DNA of 64,000 nucleotides, taken from assembly GCA_964423835.1 (NCBI GenBank), contig CAYRGJ010000003.1:62001-126000 (forward strand), in the 5' to 3' direction. A program made the position numbers and the translations under genes. The notes under the pieces were generated by a model. The model was not told the origin of the DNA. It made no database searches and worked only from the letters and a program-made list of their open reading frames with translations. Every line of letters starts with the position of its first letter. Within the stretch, counting starts at the first letter, position 1. This DNA is from JAFGCL01 sp964423835. GTDB lineage: Bacteria; Chloroflexota; Dehalococcoidia; UBA2247; RBG-13-53-26. Shown here piece after piece: positions 7,015 to 15,089 of this stretch.

Positions 7015-7827
7015 CTATTCCGGCAGCGGCTGCCGTTCATTCCATTTCCGCAGGTCTGATAGCCCTACATCCGGATGGTGATATCTCTTTCTCTTTGTTG
7101 TTGCATCTGCGAACTGTATGGCTTCTTTTGGACACCACTGGATGCAGGTCAGGCACTTTTCGCAATGGTGTTGCCACACAGGTCTGTCACCAACCATCTT
7201 GATGTTCCCGACAGGGCAGATTCGAAGGCAGACGCTGCACCCATTGCATTCGCCGTCCACCCAGAAGTTCTGGTCGATGTCAGGACTCAGTTCACCCTTC
7301 CGGTACGCTTTGTCGATCTGTCCGGAGAACAGCAGTGTCATTATTGGGTTGAACATTCTGGCCAGACCGCGCTGACGAGAACGAATGGCATAGGCGATCT
7401 TGTCCGCTCGCTTGCCCCAGCCACGGAACATCCTCCTTTGGAGGAACAAGGGGAGTGCATCTGCGTCATGAATGTAATTGGCCGGCATCCGTACAATGAA
7501 CCCGGCCGCCAGGCTTCCGCCGTGTTCACTGATGGCTTCCGACAGACGGGTGAGAACACTCCCGGCAACTCCGCCAACCGTGACAATCGCAAAGACGTAC
7601 TTGCCTTCCAGGTTCGTGAGTTTGTCCACAAACCTTTCGACAATCCCGGGCATTCTCATGTAGTATGCAGGAAAGACGATGCCAACCACATCAGCATCGA
7701 TGCTGATGCTTTCCTCGTCCATGACGGAGGCGATGGACACCAACTTCGCGTCGATTCTCTCGGCGATATCTCTGGCCACAACAAGCGAGTTCCCCGTTCC
7801 CGTGAAGCAGTATACCTCCGCGCTCAT
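7015..7827 (-). CDS. EFR1-type flavodoxin/ferredoxin fusion protein
   Basis: This 270-residue protein starts with a flavodoxin-like FMN loop (CFTGTGNSLVVARDIAERI) and continues through a flavodoxin fold (VGIVFPAYYMRMPGIVERFV). It ends with two 4Fe-4S motifs, CNGCSVCLRICP and CEKCLTCIQWCP. This is the layout of EFR1-family ferrodoxins, thought to move electrons between flavin and iron-sulfur carriers in anaerobes; partners are unknown. Codon use is clearly less GC-rich than in neighbours, suggesting recent acquisition. No clear Shine-Dalgarno site precedes ATG 7827; a promoter lies at 7896-7925. Confidence 0.85.
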   Translation of the reverse strand: MSAEVYCFTGTGNSLVVARDIAERIDAKLVSIASVMDEESISIDADVVGIVFPAYYMRMPGIVERFVDKLTNLEGKYVFAIVTVGGVAGSVLTRLSEAISEHGGSLAAGFIVRMPANYIHDADALPLFLQRRMFRGWGKRADKIAYAIRSRQRGLARMFNPIMTLLFSGQIDKAYRKGELSPDIDQNFWVDGECNGCSVCLRICPVGNIKMVGDRPVWQHHCEKCLTCIQWCPKEAIQFADATTKRKRYHHPDVGLSDLRKWNERQPLPE

Positions 7828-7895
7828 GATGATGGCCCTAATGGCTGCTCATTCACATATGGCACTCGATACCGCGTTTCTCACCATACGCATGA

Positions 7896-7925
7896 ATCCT
7901 ATCGAGCAGTCACGGAGCCTGTCAA
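7896..7925 (-). promoter_or_regulatory. Promoter of the EFR1 gene
   Basis: On the leftward strand, TTGACA (7925-7920), an 18-base spacer and TAGGAT (7901-7896). It would give a leader of about 60 bases. Confidence 0.55.
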
Positions 7926-8371
7926 CCTTCCTCACGACCCCAGGCGAACCAGCCGGCGGCAGCGGACGGCGACAGGGATGCGGCCCCGCAAGCCAGGGCG
8001 GCACGGCGGCGCTCTCTCAGACCGAAACCCGCCCACACAACCCCGCGGGCCCTCATGAGCTCCAGACTCGAGCTGGAGACTCCAGCATCGGGAACCCCGA
8101 AGGAGGTATGGCAGAAACTGGGCGGTCGCTCCAGCCTCCAGTCCCGCGTCCGGAACCTTCGATCTGGCTCAGCCGCCCAGGTCGGGGTCATCCCCTGCCC
8201 CACACATCTGCCGTCGGACCCCGACGCCCAAAGCATAGTAGGGCTGCCACCGCGGTCCTATTCGCAATCATACGTAGCAGGGACTTGTGGAAAATACTTA
8301 TATGCGATCAATTCGATCAGAAGGGGACGGCGCGTTGGGGCGGATTCACCAGCCGGAGGGGCGAACGGGTA
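7926..8371. other. Intergenic stretch without a recognised gene
   Basis: No frame here has a ribosome-binding site or family likeness. A short CTCCAG/CTGGAG inverted repeat occurs near 8059-8077. The 8281-8320 part is AT-rich compared with the window. Confidence 0.5.
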
Positions 8372-8401
8372 TTGACAGTCTCATCCGAGTAGCTTTATGC
8401 T
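8372..8401 (+). promoter_or_regulatory. Promoter of the first acidic lipoprotein
   Basis: TTGACA at 8372-8377, 18-base spacer, TATGCT at 8396-8401. The leader of about 45 bases ends in a strong AAGGAGGG site. Confidence 0.6.
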
Positions 8402-8452
8402 ACACGAGTCTATGGCAAGACCGGGCAAAGGCGATTCTGCGAAGGAGGGTGA

Positions 8453-9295
8453 ATGAAAGGAAGAGGTATTCTGTGGCGAGCCCTGGGCCTGCTGGTGCTG
8501 GTCTCCCTGATCCTGGCGATGGTCGGATGCGGCGACGGGGGCGGTGGCGGCGGGGACAAGGACGCCATTGCCCTCATGAAGAAGCTTCCCCCCGGATCAG
8601 AGGCGTTCATGTTCATGGACATCAAAGCCATGCGGAACGACGCTGACCTGAAGGACCTCTACGACAGCCTGTCGGACACCACCGGAGGGATGGGCGGAGA
8701 CGCCATGTCGCCGGAAGATCTGGACTTCTTCGTCATGGGCGACGAGCTCTTCATGATGCAGGGCAGCTTCGACGTTGAGGACATGCGCGACTACCTGGAG
8801 GACTCGGGGTTCGACAAGGACGAATACCAGGGCGTCGAGACCTGGGAAGCCTTCGGCTTTGGCATGGCCCTGGACGGCAATACCATCATCTACGGGAGTA
8901 CAACCGACATCGAGGACTGCATAGACGCCATGAAGGGCAAGACCAAGTCCCTCTATGACGATGCCGGGCTGAAGGATGACATGGGGAAGCTGCCGGGCAA
9001 CGCCCTGCTGGTCATATGGGGCAGCGGCACTGAAGGCATCCTCGGCGAAGACGAGGACTACGCCGGGATGGAGTCTGTTGTGGCCTCGATAGACAAGAAG
9101 AACGCGGATGAGATGAGCGCCACCATCTACCTGCGTTTCAAGGATGACGCCTCCGCCAAGGCCGCAGTGGACCAGGTGAAGGAGGATATCGAGCAGGATT
9201 CGGAGGCCGAGTTTAAGAACGTCAAGGTGACCCAGGACGGGAAGTACGTAAAGGTCACCGGGGACGTGGAGATGGACGAGTCCCTGTTCGAGTGA
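8453..9295 (+). CDS. Acidic lipoprotein, paralog of the 9944-10792 protein
   Basis: The 280-residue protein has a lipoprotein signal peptide: basic start, hydrophobic core and the lipobox VGC near residue 25, then a Gly-rich linker. The mature part is strongly acidic and reads as repeated alpha/beta units: ALMKKLPPGSEAFMFMDIKA, DMRDYLEDSGFDKDEYQGVE, DIEDCIDAMKGK. The same landmarks recur in the protein at 9944, so the two arose by duplication. An extracytoplasmic, membrane-anchored protein is likely; I do not recognise a family and no catalytic residues stand out. A strong terminator follows, so it is its own transcription unit. Confidence 0.8.
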   Translation: MKGRGILWRALGLLVLVSLILAMVGCGDGGGGGGDKDAIALMKKLPPGSEAFMFMDIKAMRNDADLKDLYDSLSDTTGGMGGDAMSPEDLDFFVMGDELFMMQGSFDVEDMRDYLEDSGFDKDEYQGVETWEAFGFGMALDGNTIIYGSTTDIEDCIDAMKGKTKSLYDDAGLKDDMGKLPGNALLVIWGSGTEGILGEDEDYAGMESVVASIDKKNADEMSATIYLRFKDDASAKAAVDQVKEDIEQDSEAEFKNVKVTQDGKYVKVTGDVEMDESLFE

Positions 9296-9318
9296 CCCCA
9301 ATACCTTGCGCGATACCG

Positions 9319-9355
9319 AAGGGTGGGCGGCATGCCCACCCTTCTTCCTTTTCCC
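9319..9355 (+). terminator. Rho-independent terminator after the lipoprotein gene
   Basis: Perfect 10-bp stem AAGGGTGGGC/GCCCACCCTT around GGCAT, followed by CTTCCTTTTCCC. Confidence 0.8.
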
Positions 9356-9434
9356 ACCGGGTGCAACGCCCGCTGGTCCTTTCTGTCCAGCCGTCGCGCC
9401 GCGGTGGGGCACCTGCCCGGTGCAGCCCTGAGAA

Positions 9435-9464
9435 TTGACAGCAGCTCCGCGCTGGGCCTATCCT
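9435..9464 (+). promoter_or_regulatory. Promoter of the MaoC-like/lipoprotein pair
   Basis: TTGACA at 9435-9440, 18-base spacer, TATCCT at 9459-9464; the leader of about 27 bases contains AGGAGG. Confidence 0.6.
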
Positions 9465-9497
9465 GATCGCGTTCCGCCCCAGGAGGTGGGCTGACAT

Positions 9498-9947
9498 ATG
9501 GATCCGTTGTACTTCGACGATATTCCCCTGGACCAGCCCTGGACTACGAAGGAATACACCGTGCCCGAGGAGGAGATGGTAGCCTTCGCCCGGCGCTGGG
9601 ACCCCCTGCCGATCCACACCGACCGCCAGGCGGCCGAAGCGTCTCCCCACGGGAGCCTGATCGCTCCGGCGTCATACACCTTATCGCTGGCCAGCGCCCT
9701 GGTCCAGGAAGCAAGCCCCAGCATCGCCTTCATCGGCGGGCTGGAGTGGAAGACCAGGTTCATGGCCCCCGTCCGGGCCAATGATCGCCTGGTGGCCACC
9801 TACCAGTGCGCCTACAAGCGGGCGTCGAGCAAGCCGGACCGCGGGATCGCCCGGTTCGCCACGGTCATGCGCAACCAGAGGGACGAGACCGTCATAACGT
9901 CTGAGATGACCGCGCTGGTGGCCAGGAGAGGCCAGGCAGACCGATGA
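9498..9947 (+). CDS. MaoC-like hot-dog dehydratase domain protein
   Basis: At 149 residues this is a single hot-dog fold. It has FARRWDPLPIHTDRQAAE, where MaoC/R-hydratase proteins have the D-x4-H catalytic pair (here D-PLPI-H), followed by HGSLIAPASYTLSLASAL and the C-terminal strands WKTRFMAPVRANDRLVATYQ. Such proteins hydrate enoyl-CoA or related thioesters in the cytoplasm. ATG 9498 follows AGGAGGTGGGC. Its stop overlaps the start of the next lipoprotein gene (ATGA), an odd pairing of a soluble enzyme with a surface lipoprotein. The substrate is unknown. Confidence 0.8.
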   Translation: MDPLYFDDIPLDQPWTTKEYTVPEEEMVAFARRWDPLPIHTDRQAAEASPHGSLIAPASYTLSLASALVQEASPSIAFIGGLEWKTRFMAPVRANDRLVATYQCAYKRASSKPDRGIARFATVMRNQRDETVITSEMTALVARRGQADR

Positions 9948-10792
9948 GACGACCTATTAACGCCTTCCTGATGCGCGCCCTGGCGGTGATCCTGCTCCTG
10001 TCCGCGACGGTCGCGGCCGCAGGCTGCGGCAACGGCGACGACCACATTCAGATCAGCGAGGACGTGGCCGCCATGATGAAGATGATGCCGAGGGGGACCG
10101 ACGCCTTTGGCTACTTCGACGTCGAGGCCCTGCGCAGCGACAATGACCTGGCCGTCATATACCAGGGGCTGGGCGAGTGGGAAACGGCCGTCCGGACGCT
10201 GGGCATTCCGCCGGAGGACTTCAGCGCCATGGCCACTGACGTCGATGACACCGTCGTGTTCAAGGGCGATTTCGATCTCGACGAGATCCGGGACGTGCTC
10301 GACGACGGCGGCATGGACGACGATGAGTACCTCGGGGTCGAGATATGGGAGGAGAGCGGGGTCGGAGTGGCGCTGGTGAGCGAAACCAGCATCATCTTCC
10401 AGACCAGCGGCGACATCGAGGACTGTGTGGACGCCATGAAGGGCAAGAGGGCGTCCGTCTACGACGACGAGGACATCGCCGAGGGCCTGTCGGGGCTGCC
10501 CGCCGGCCTGTTCCTGGTCTACGGCGGCGCCGGAAACCTGGACTTCTTCGAGGATGACTACGACGGCCTGGAGGCCACCGCCGTCAGCGTCGCCAAGAAG
10601 GACTCGGATGCCCTGGAGGTGATGTTCGTGTTTCAGTTCGAGGATGAGGACGCCGCAGACGATGCGTTCGAAGAGGTGGAGGCGGACGTTACAGCGGACC
10701 CGGACCGGGTCGATGCCGATAGCATCAAAATCAAACGGGACGGGCGCTACATAGAGGTCTCCGCGGATGCGCCCATGGACATCTTCGCCTGA
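9944..10792 (+). CDS. Acidic lipoprotein, paralog of the 8453-9295 protein
   Basis: This 282-residue protein has a signal peptide ending in the lipobox AAGC near residue 28. The mature part shares landmarks with the 8453 protein in the same order: MMKMMPRGTDAFGYFDVEAL, EIRDVLDDGGMDDDEYLGVE, DIEDCVDAMKGKRASVYDD and a C-terminal DGRYIEVSAD strand. It is rich in Asp and Glu, perhaps for calcium or protein binding outside the cell. Translation is coupled to the MaoC-like gene by an ATGA overlap. The intervening dehydratase separates the two paralogs, so the duplication was not a simple tandem one or was later interrupted. Confidence 0.8.
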   Translation: MRRPINAFLMRALAVILLLSATVAAAGCGNGDDHIQISEDVAAMMKMMPRGTDAFGYFDVEALRSDNDLAVIYQGLGEWETAVRTLGIPPEDFSAMATDVDDTVVFKGDFDLDEIRDVLDDGGMDDDEYLGVEIWEESGVGVALVSETSIIFQTSGDIEDCVDAMKGKRASVYDDEDIAEGLSGLPAGLFLVYGGAGNLDFFEDDYDGLEATAVSVAKKDSDALEVMFVFQFEDEDAADDAFEEVEADVTADPDRVDADSIKIKRDGRYIEVSADAPMDIFA

Positions 10793-10797
10793 GGCTC

Positions 10798-11181
10798 TCA
10801 ACCCTTTGCCGGCCGGTGCCGGAATATGACCACCACGAGGCCTAGAAGGACTGCGGCCATGACCAGCTCCATGGTCCCGGACCGCCAGCCTGATCCTATC
10901 ACCAGGTGGCGTATCCCCAGGGCGGCCACGCCCAGTCCCACCGCAACGTGGACCAGCGAGGCCAGCCTCCAGCCCAGCCAGCAGGCAGCCACCACCAGCG
11001 CAGCGGCACAGGTGGTCTCGATGACCCCGGAGCGCCAGGCCTGGTTGGGCTGGGTGAAGTGATAGGCCCCGGCCAGGCAGAAGAGGGCCGCGATCGCCAG
11101 GTCTATGCGGGTGACCACCCGCGGAAGGCGGCCCTGGCTGGCCGCGCTGGTCCGGTTCACCCCCTCTCTATCAGGCTCCAT
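10798..11181 (-). CDS. Small four-helix membrane protein
   Basis: The 127-residue protein has about four transmembrane segments: IDLAIAALFCLAGAYHF, ETTCAAALVVAACWLGW, LVHVAVGLGVAALGI and MELVMAAVLLGLVVVIF. I do not recognise a family. The start was set at ATG 11181 because an extended -10 element lies at 11194-11202, so the in-frame ATG at 11205 would be upstream of the transcript. The mRNA would then have only about six bases before the start. It converges with the lipoprotein gene, with five bases between the stops. Confidence 0.65.
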   Translation of the reverse strand: MEPDREGVNRTSAASQGRLPRVVTRIDLAIAALFCLAGAYHFTQPNQAWRSGVIETTCAAALVVAACWLGWRLASLVHVAVGLGVAALGIRHLVIGSGWRSGTMELVMAAVLLGLVVVIFRHRPAKG

Positions 11182-11193
11182 CAGCGGGCCAGA

Positions 11194-11202
11194 ATTATAC
11201 CA
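11194..11202 (-). promoter_or_regulatory. Extended -10 promoter, near-leaderless transcript
   Basis: Leftward TGGTATAAT is a full extended -10 element with a perfect TATAAT; no good -35 is seen. It sets the start of the membrane protein gene at 11181. Confidence 0.55.
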
Positions 11203-11233
11203 CAAGCCAGGCTCAACCCGGAGCCGTTGCGCA

Positions 11234-11262
11234 TTGACTTGCCCCGCGAGGCTACCTATCCT
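11234..11262 (+). promoter_or_regulatory. Promoter of the WG-repeat propeller gene
   Basis: TTGACT at 11234-11239, a 17-base spacer and TATCCT at 11257-11262. The start point (~11269) leaves only about 12 leader bases before ATG 11281. Confidence 0.65.
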
Positions 11263-11280
11263 ATTTCACAGGGGGCAGTG

Positions 11281-12813
11281 ATGCATAGTGGATACCTGAG
11301 ACCCCGAGCTGTGATGGTGGCGGCGTTGTTGTTGCTGGCGGCAGTGCTCCTGCCGGCCACGTTCCCGCCGGCGGCAGCCACGTCTCTGGCCGCCGAGCCC
11401 TCGGGCTGGGAGGCTGCGGACCTCCCCTCCGGGCTGGAGCCGGCCTGCTCCGGCCTGGCCGGCATCTGGGGCAACTCCGCCGCCGACGTCTATGCCGTCA
11501 GCTCCTGCGGCAGCCTGCTGCACTATGATGGGCAGGCCTGGAGCCTGCGCGACGCCGGGCCGCTGGCCTCCGCAGGCCTGGAGCAGGATGCCTCCATCAG
11601 CGCCATCTGGGGAACCCCGGACTCCGGCCTCTACATTGCCGGCAGCGAGCGCAGCGAGGAGGCCGGGCCGCGCTCGGCAGTGTACTACTACGATACCCAG
11701 GGCCACTGGACAACCTATCCGCTGGACGCCGCCGACAGCGCCGCCATCAATGGCCTCTGGGGCGCTTCCGCCTCCGACCTCTACGCTGTGGGCGGCGACG
11801 ATGTCATGGGCAGCATCTTCCACTGGGAGGGCACGGTGTGGACCACCCCGCCGATGGAGGACGTGGAGGCCCTCCTCGATTTTCAGATGCAGGGCATATG
11901 GGGCAGCTCGGCCTCAGACGTATTCGCTGTGGGGGGCGGCCGCTTGAGCGAAAAAATGGGCGTGGTCTTTCACTATGATGGCAGCGCATGGCTGCTCATG
12001 GACACCGATCCCACCGCCGCCAACCTCCGCGCCGTCTGGGGCAGCTCCGCCTCGGACGTCTTCGCGGTGGGCCTGGGCGGCACCATCCTGCACTACGACG
12101 GCAGCGACTGGACCCTGGATAGTAGCACCCTGGTCGACCTCCACGCCGTGTGGGGCAGCTCCCCGTCGGACGTTTTCGCCGCGGGTTATGACCCGGCGGC
12201 AGAGGCCGCCGTCATTCTGCACTTCGACGGCAGCTCATGGAGCGCCATGGCCGGCGTCACGGCGCCGGAGGTCCTGCGCGGCCTCTGGGGTAGCTCCGCC
12301 TCGGACGTCTGGGCCGTGGGAGACGCTGGCGCCGTGCTGCACTATGCCATCCCCCAGCCTGCGGAACCAGGGCCGCCTGAGCCGGCCGCCCCCGTAGATC
12401 CATCCCCGACCCCACCCGGGGACAGCACCGGACCGCTGCCCCTCATTGCCGGCCTCCATCGTGACGCTGGCCGGCCCGGCGAGGCGCTGACGGTGAGCAT
12501 CACCGGCAGCAACCTGGGCGGAGCCACCGCGGCGGACTTCGGCGCCGGGATCACCCTGGTCGAGCTCGCCGTGGTCAGCGATAACGAGCTGTCGGCCCGC
12601 ATCGCCATCGATGGTGATGCGGCTGTCGGGCAGAGGATGGTCACTGTCACCACATCTCAGGGAATAGCTACGATGCCCGACGGCTTCGCCGTGCAGCAGC
12701 CTTCCTCGGGAACGCCCCGCTGGGTGTGGGTGGCCGCCGCGGTGGCCGGGGCTGCGGCAGCCGCCATCCTGGCCTTCCTGGCGTCACGCCGCCTCTCCCG
12801 CCGGCCCCGATGA
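11281..12813 (+). CDS. Secreted WGxSxSD beta-propeller protein with IPT/TIG domain and C-terminal anchor
   Basis: A signal peptide (hydrophobic stretch near residues 12-36) is followed by seven repeats built around W-G-x-S-x-S-D-[VL]-[YFW]-A-V-G, each followed by a HYDG-W strand. Seven such units fit a seven-bladed beta-propeller. After a Pro-rich linker comes an IPT/TIG immunoglobulin-like domain (VSITGSNLGGATAADFGAG). Last is a transmembrane helix (WVAAAVAGAAAAAILAFLAS) with a basic tail (RRLSRRPR), which anchors the protein with the propeller outside. These are features of cell-surface proteins; binding of glycan or protein is likely, but the ligand is unknown. It stands alone behind its own promoter. 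Confidence 0.8.
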   Translation: MHSGYLRPRAVMVAALLLLAAVLLPATFPPAAATSLAAEPSGWEAADLPSGLEPACSGLAGIWGNSAADVYAVSSCGSLLHYDGQAWSLRDAGPLASAGLEQDASISAIWGTPDSGLYIAGSERSEEAGPRSAVYYYDTQGHWTTYPLDAADSAAINGLWGASASDLYAVGGDDVMGSIFHWEGTVWTTPPMEDVEALLDFQMQGIWGSSASDVFAVGGGRLSEKMGVVFHYDGSAWLLMDTDPTAANLRAVWGSSASDVFAVGLGGTILHYDGSDWTLDSSTLVDLHAVWGSSPSDVFAAGYDPAAEAAVILHFDGSSWSAMAGVTAPEVLRGLWGSSASDVWAVGDAGAVLHYAIPQPAEPGPPEPAAPVDPSPTPPGDSTGPLPLIAGLHRDAGRPGEALTVSITGSNLGGATAADFGAGITLVELAVVSDNELSARIAIDGDAAVGQRMVTVTTSQGIATMPDGFAVQQPSSGTPRWVWVAAAVAGAAAAAILAFLASRRLSRRPR

Positions 12814-12876
12814 GCCGGTCGGATACTGTCTTGTGATGCCGCTACCCGCGTTGGAGACACTTCTGAGGCGGCCGCA

Positions 12877-12885
12877 TGCTATAAC
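12877..12885 (+). promoter_or_regulatory. Possible extended -10 promoter of the 73-residue protein
   Basis: TGCTATAAC is an extended -10 element; no -35 at proper spacing. It would give a leader of about 57 bases. Confidence 0.3.
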
Positions 12886-12949
12886 AATCCCGGTGGGCTG
12901 ACGAAGCCGGGCGACCCTGTAGTCACGTCCCGGGAGAGGAGGAAAGGAT

Positions 12950-13171
12950 ATGGTAGAGAAGCTATCTCCTAGAACGTGCCTCGACCTGAAACGCAAGATC
13001 GCAGAGCTCGACCGCGTGCGCACCCAGATGCGGCTGGAGCTCATCCGCATACGCGTCCAGCCGGGTCATGCTACCGAAGAAGACCAGGCCGACACCGAGA
13101 ACAGCCTGATCCTGGTGGAGGACGAGCTGAGCGAGATGATCAAGCGCTACGAGGACGGCTGCCCCTCCTGA
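12950..13171 (+). CDS. Small charged coiled-coil protein
   Basis: The 73-residue protein is nearly all helix: LDLKRKIAELDRVRTQMRLE and DTENSLILVEDELSEMIKRY show heptad-like spacing of Leu, Ile and Met, with a short loop (GHATEEDQAD) between, so a two-helix hairpin is likely. A strong GAGAGGAGGAAAGG site precedes ATG 12950. No membrane segment or known family. It converges on the acyl-CoA synthetase gene. Confidence 0.7.
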   Translation: MVEKLSPRTCLDLKRKIAELDRVRTQMRLELIRIRVQPGHATEEDQADTENSLILVEDELSEMIKRYEDGCPS

Positions 13172-13250
13172 TCCCGGGCCGCCCGCACCACTGGCCCCCT
13201 GGCCGCCTGTCACATCCCCCGCTCCATCCCCTGGCTTCGATCCCCCGGCT

Positions 13251-13307
13251 CACAGCGTCGTACAGGCCATCCAGCCGCTACACTGCGTCGCGCAGGCCAG
13301 CCAGCCG
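13251..13307 (-). repeat. Tandem duplication across the stop codon of the CoA-synthetase gene
   Basis: The last nine codons before the stop (RLAGLRDAV, 13281-13307) are repeated just after it (RLDGLYDAV, 13251-13277), in the same frame, with four mismatches in 27 bases. The stop codon TAG at 13278-13280 separates the copies; period 30 bp. Confidence 0.75.
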
Positions 13308-14804
13308 CTCGGGATAGGCAGCGGCATAGTCCGCCAGCTTCCGGAGCGCCACTGCGGCCCCTCTCATGGACAGGAACAGCGGCAATCCCAGCTCCGCGGC
13401 CACGGACCGGACATCCTTCGACGCCTCCTGGGAGGCGTCGTTCCCTATGGAGTGGAATACCAGGGCCCGGGGCAGGTCGCAGGCATTGGCCGCCAGCAGG
13501 ACCGATCCTGGGCCTCCGGCGGCCCGGGCCCGCTCCACCGGCACGGGGCTGATGTCGAAACCGTGGTGGTAGACCACCAGGTCGAGGCCGGGCCACTGCT
13601 TGAGCAGCCCGTTCAGCCGCTGCGCCCGCGGCAGGAGCCCTGACGCGGCCAGCTGGCGCAGCATGTCCGCCGGCGCCCGGCTGCCCATCGTCTGCGTCAC
13701 GTGCATGGAATCGGGCACCAAACCGGTGCCCAGGTCCAGCGGGTTCCTCAGCATGCTGTTGGCCAGATCGACAAAATCCATCAGGCCGGACCTTATCTCC
13801 TCCGGGATAGGGGCCAGCCGGAACCCCACGCGGCTCATCTCGTCGGTGGCCATGACGCTGGCGCCCCCGCCGTGACCGATGACGCACACGTTGCGCCCGG
13901 TGAAGGGCCTCACCCGGAGCAGGGCCACCAGCATGTCCACCATCTCCTCGATGCTGAACACCCGTATCGCCCCCATCTGCTTCAGGAGCCCGTCCCACAC
14001 CGCATCGGACCCGGCCAGGGACCCGGTGTGCGACGCGGCCGCCCTCTCGCCGTCGGGAGAGAACCCCCCCTTAAAGACCACCACCGGCTTGGCCGCCGCC
14101 GCCCGCCGCAGCACTTCCGCCAGCCGGACGCCCTGACGGGTCCCCTCGATATAGGCCGCGATCACCTTCGTCTCCGGGTCCGAGGCGAAGTAGTCCAGCA
14201 GGTCGCACTCGTCGATATCGCAGCCGTTGCCGTAGCTGACTATCTTGCTGAAGCGCAAACCCCGCGACCCCCCGTGCCGGGCCCCGCAGGTGACATTGCC
14301 GCCGCTCTGGCACAGAAAGCCCACCGGGCCCGGCTCCATGGGCAGGTCCGGGCTGAGCCCGATCCGGCCTGCCGGATAGAAGAGCCCCAGGCAGTTGGGG
14401 CCGATGATGCGCATGTTCCCCTGGCGGGCTATCTGGACCAGCCGCTCCTGGAGCTCCGCCCGGTCCGGCTCGCCCGTCTCGGCAAATCCCGAGGTGAAGA
14501 CGTGCACCACTTTGGCCCCGATCTGGCGGCACTCCTCCATGATCGCCGGCGTGTGAACAGCCGGGACCGACATGACCACGTGGTCCACCGGGCCGGGGAT
14601 GTCCTTGAGGCTGCGGTAGAGCGGCAGGCCATCCATCTCGCCGCCCCTGGGGTTCACCAGGTACAGCTGGCCCGGGAACCGGTTCTGGACCAGCGATTCC
14701 AGGTACAGCCTCCTCATCCACAGCTTGGGCGGGTCGGCGGAGATACCGACCACGGCTATGGAACGCGGGTGGAATATGTAATCCAGGGGATGGACACTGT
14801 TCAC
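13278..14804 (-). CDS. NDP-forming acyl-CoA synthetase alpha-like protein (no ATP-grasp domain)
   Basis: This 508-residue protein matches the alpha part of ADP-forming acyl-CoA synthetases. It has an N-terminal CoA-binding Rossmann domain (FHPRSIAVVGISADPPKLW), then succinyl-CoA-synthetase-like domains (IIGPNCLGLFYP, GFLCQSGGN, and ASHTGSLAGSD). The His in SHTGS is where the phosphohistidine of this family lies. The beta part (ATP-grasp) is missing and no gene for it is beside it. It may work with a partner encoded elsewhere, or act as a CoA-binding protein. Start is GTG 14804 after AGAGAGGTG. Confidence 0.85.
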   Translation of the reverse strand: MNSVHPLDYIFHPRSIAVVGISADPPKLWMRRLYLESLVQNRFPGQLYLVNPRGGEMDGLPLYRSLKDIPGPVDHVVMSVPAVHTPAIMEECRQIGAKVVHVFTSGFAETGEPDRAELQERLVQIARQGNMRIIGPNCLGLFYPAGRIGLSPDLPMEPGPVGFLCQSGGNVTCGARHGGSRGLRFSKIVSYGNGCDIDECDLLDYFASDPETKVIAAYIEGTRQGVRLAEVLRRAAAAKPVVVFKGGFSPDGERAAASHTGSLAGSDAVWDGLLKQMGAIRVFSIEEMVDMLVALLRVRPFTGRNVCVIGHGGGASVMATDEMSRVGFRLAPIPEEIRSGLMDFVDLANSMLRNPLDLGTGLVPDSMHVTQTMGSRAPADMLRQLAASGLLPRAQRLNGLLKQWPGLDLVVYHHGFDISPVPVERARAAGGPGSVLLAANACDLPRALVFHSIGNDASQEASKDVRSVAAELGLPLFLSMRGAAVALRKLADYAAAYPERLAGLRDAV

Positions 14805-15089
14805 TCACACACCTCTCTGTTTTGTTCGGGGGCCTCTATCCATGATACCTCTCCGGGGCCGCGGACCGCACGGGCCCCTTCTTGACGGGACGTGCTATCA
14901 TGAAGGTGGTACCCGCCCCTCCTTTCCACTAGCAGAGCCCCGGGCCGCAGCCGTTGATGACTGCGCCTGGACCACAGCGGCGGTCCGGCCGACGCCATCC
15001 GTGGCTCCCGGATCGAAGGCGAAAGCTTCCGCTGGCTCTGGCTGCCGGCCGGCCGCTCCATGCTAATGATTCGGGAGGAGGTGGCCCAG

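Noticed and set aside
7926..8371. Possible small genes between EFR1 and the lipoprotein gene
   Set aside because: Several short frames exist but none has a ribosome-binding site, biased codon use or known motifs.
10906..11280. Upstream extension of the WG-repeat propeller gene
   Set aside because: The promoter at 11234-11262 and the signal peptide right after ATG 11281 set the true start; the extension is antisense to the membrane protein gene.
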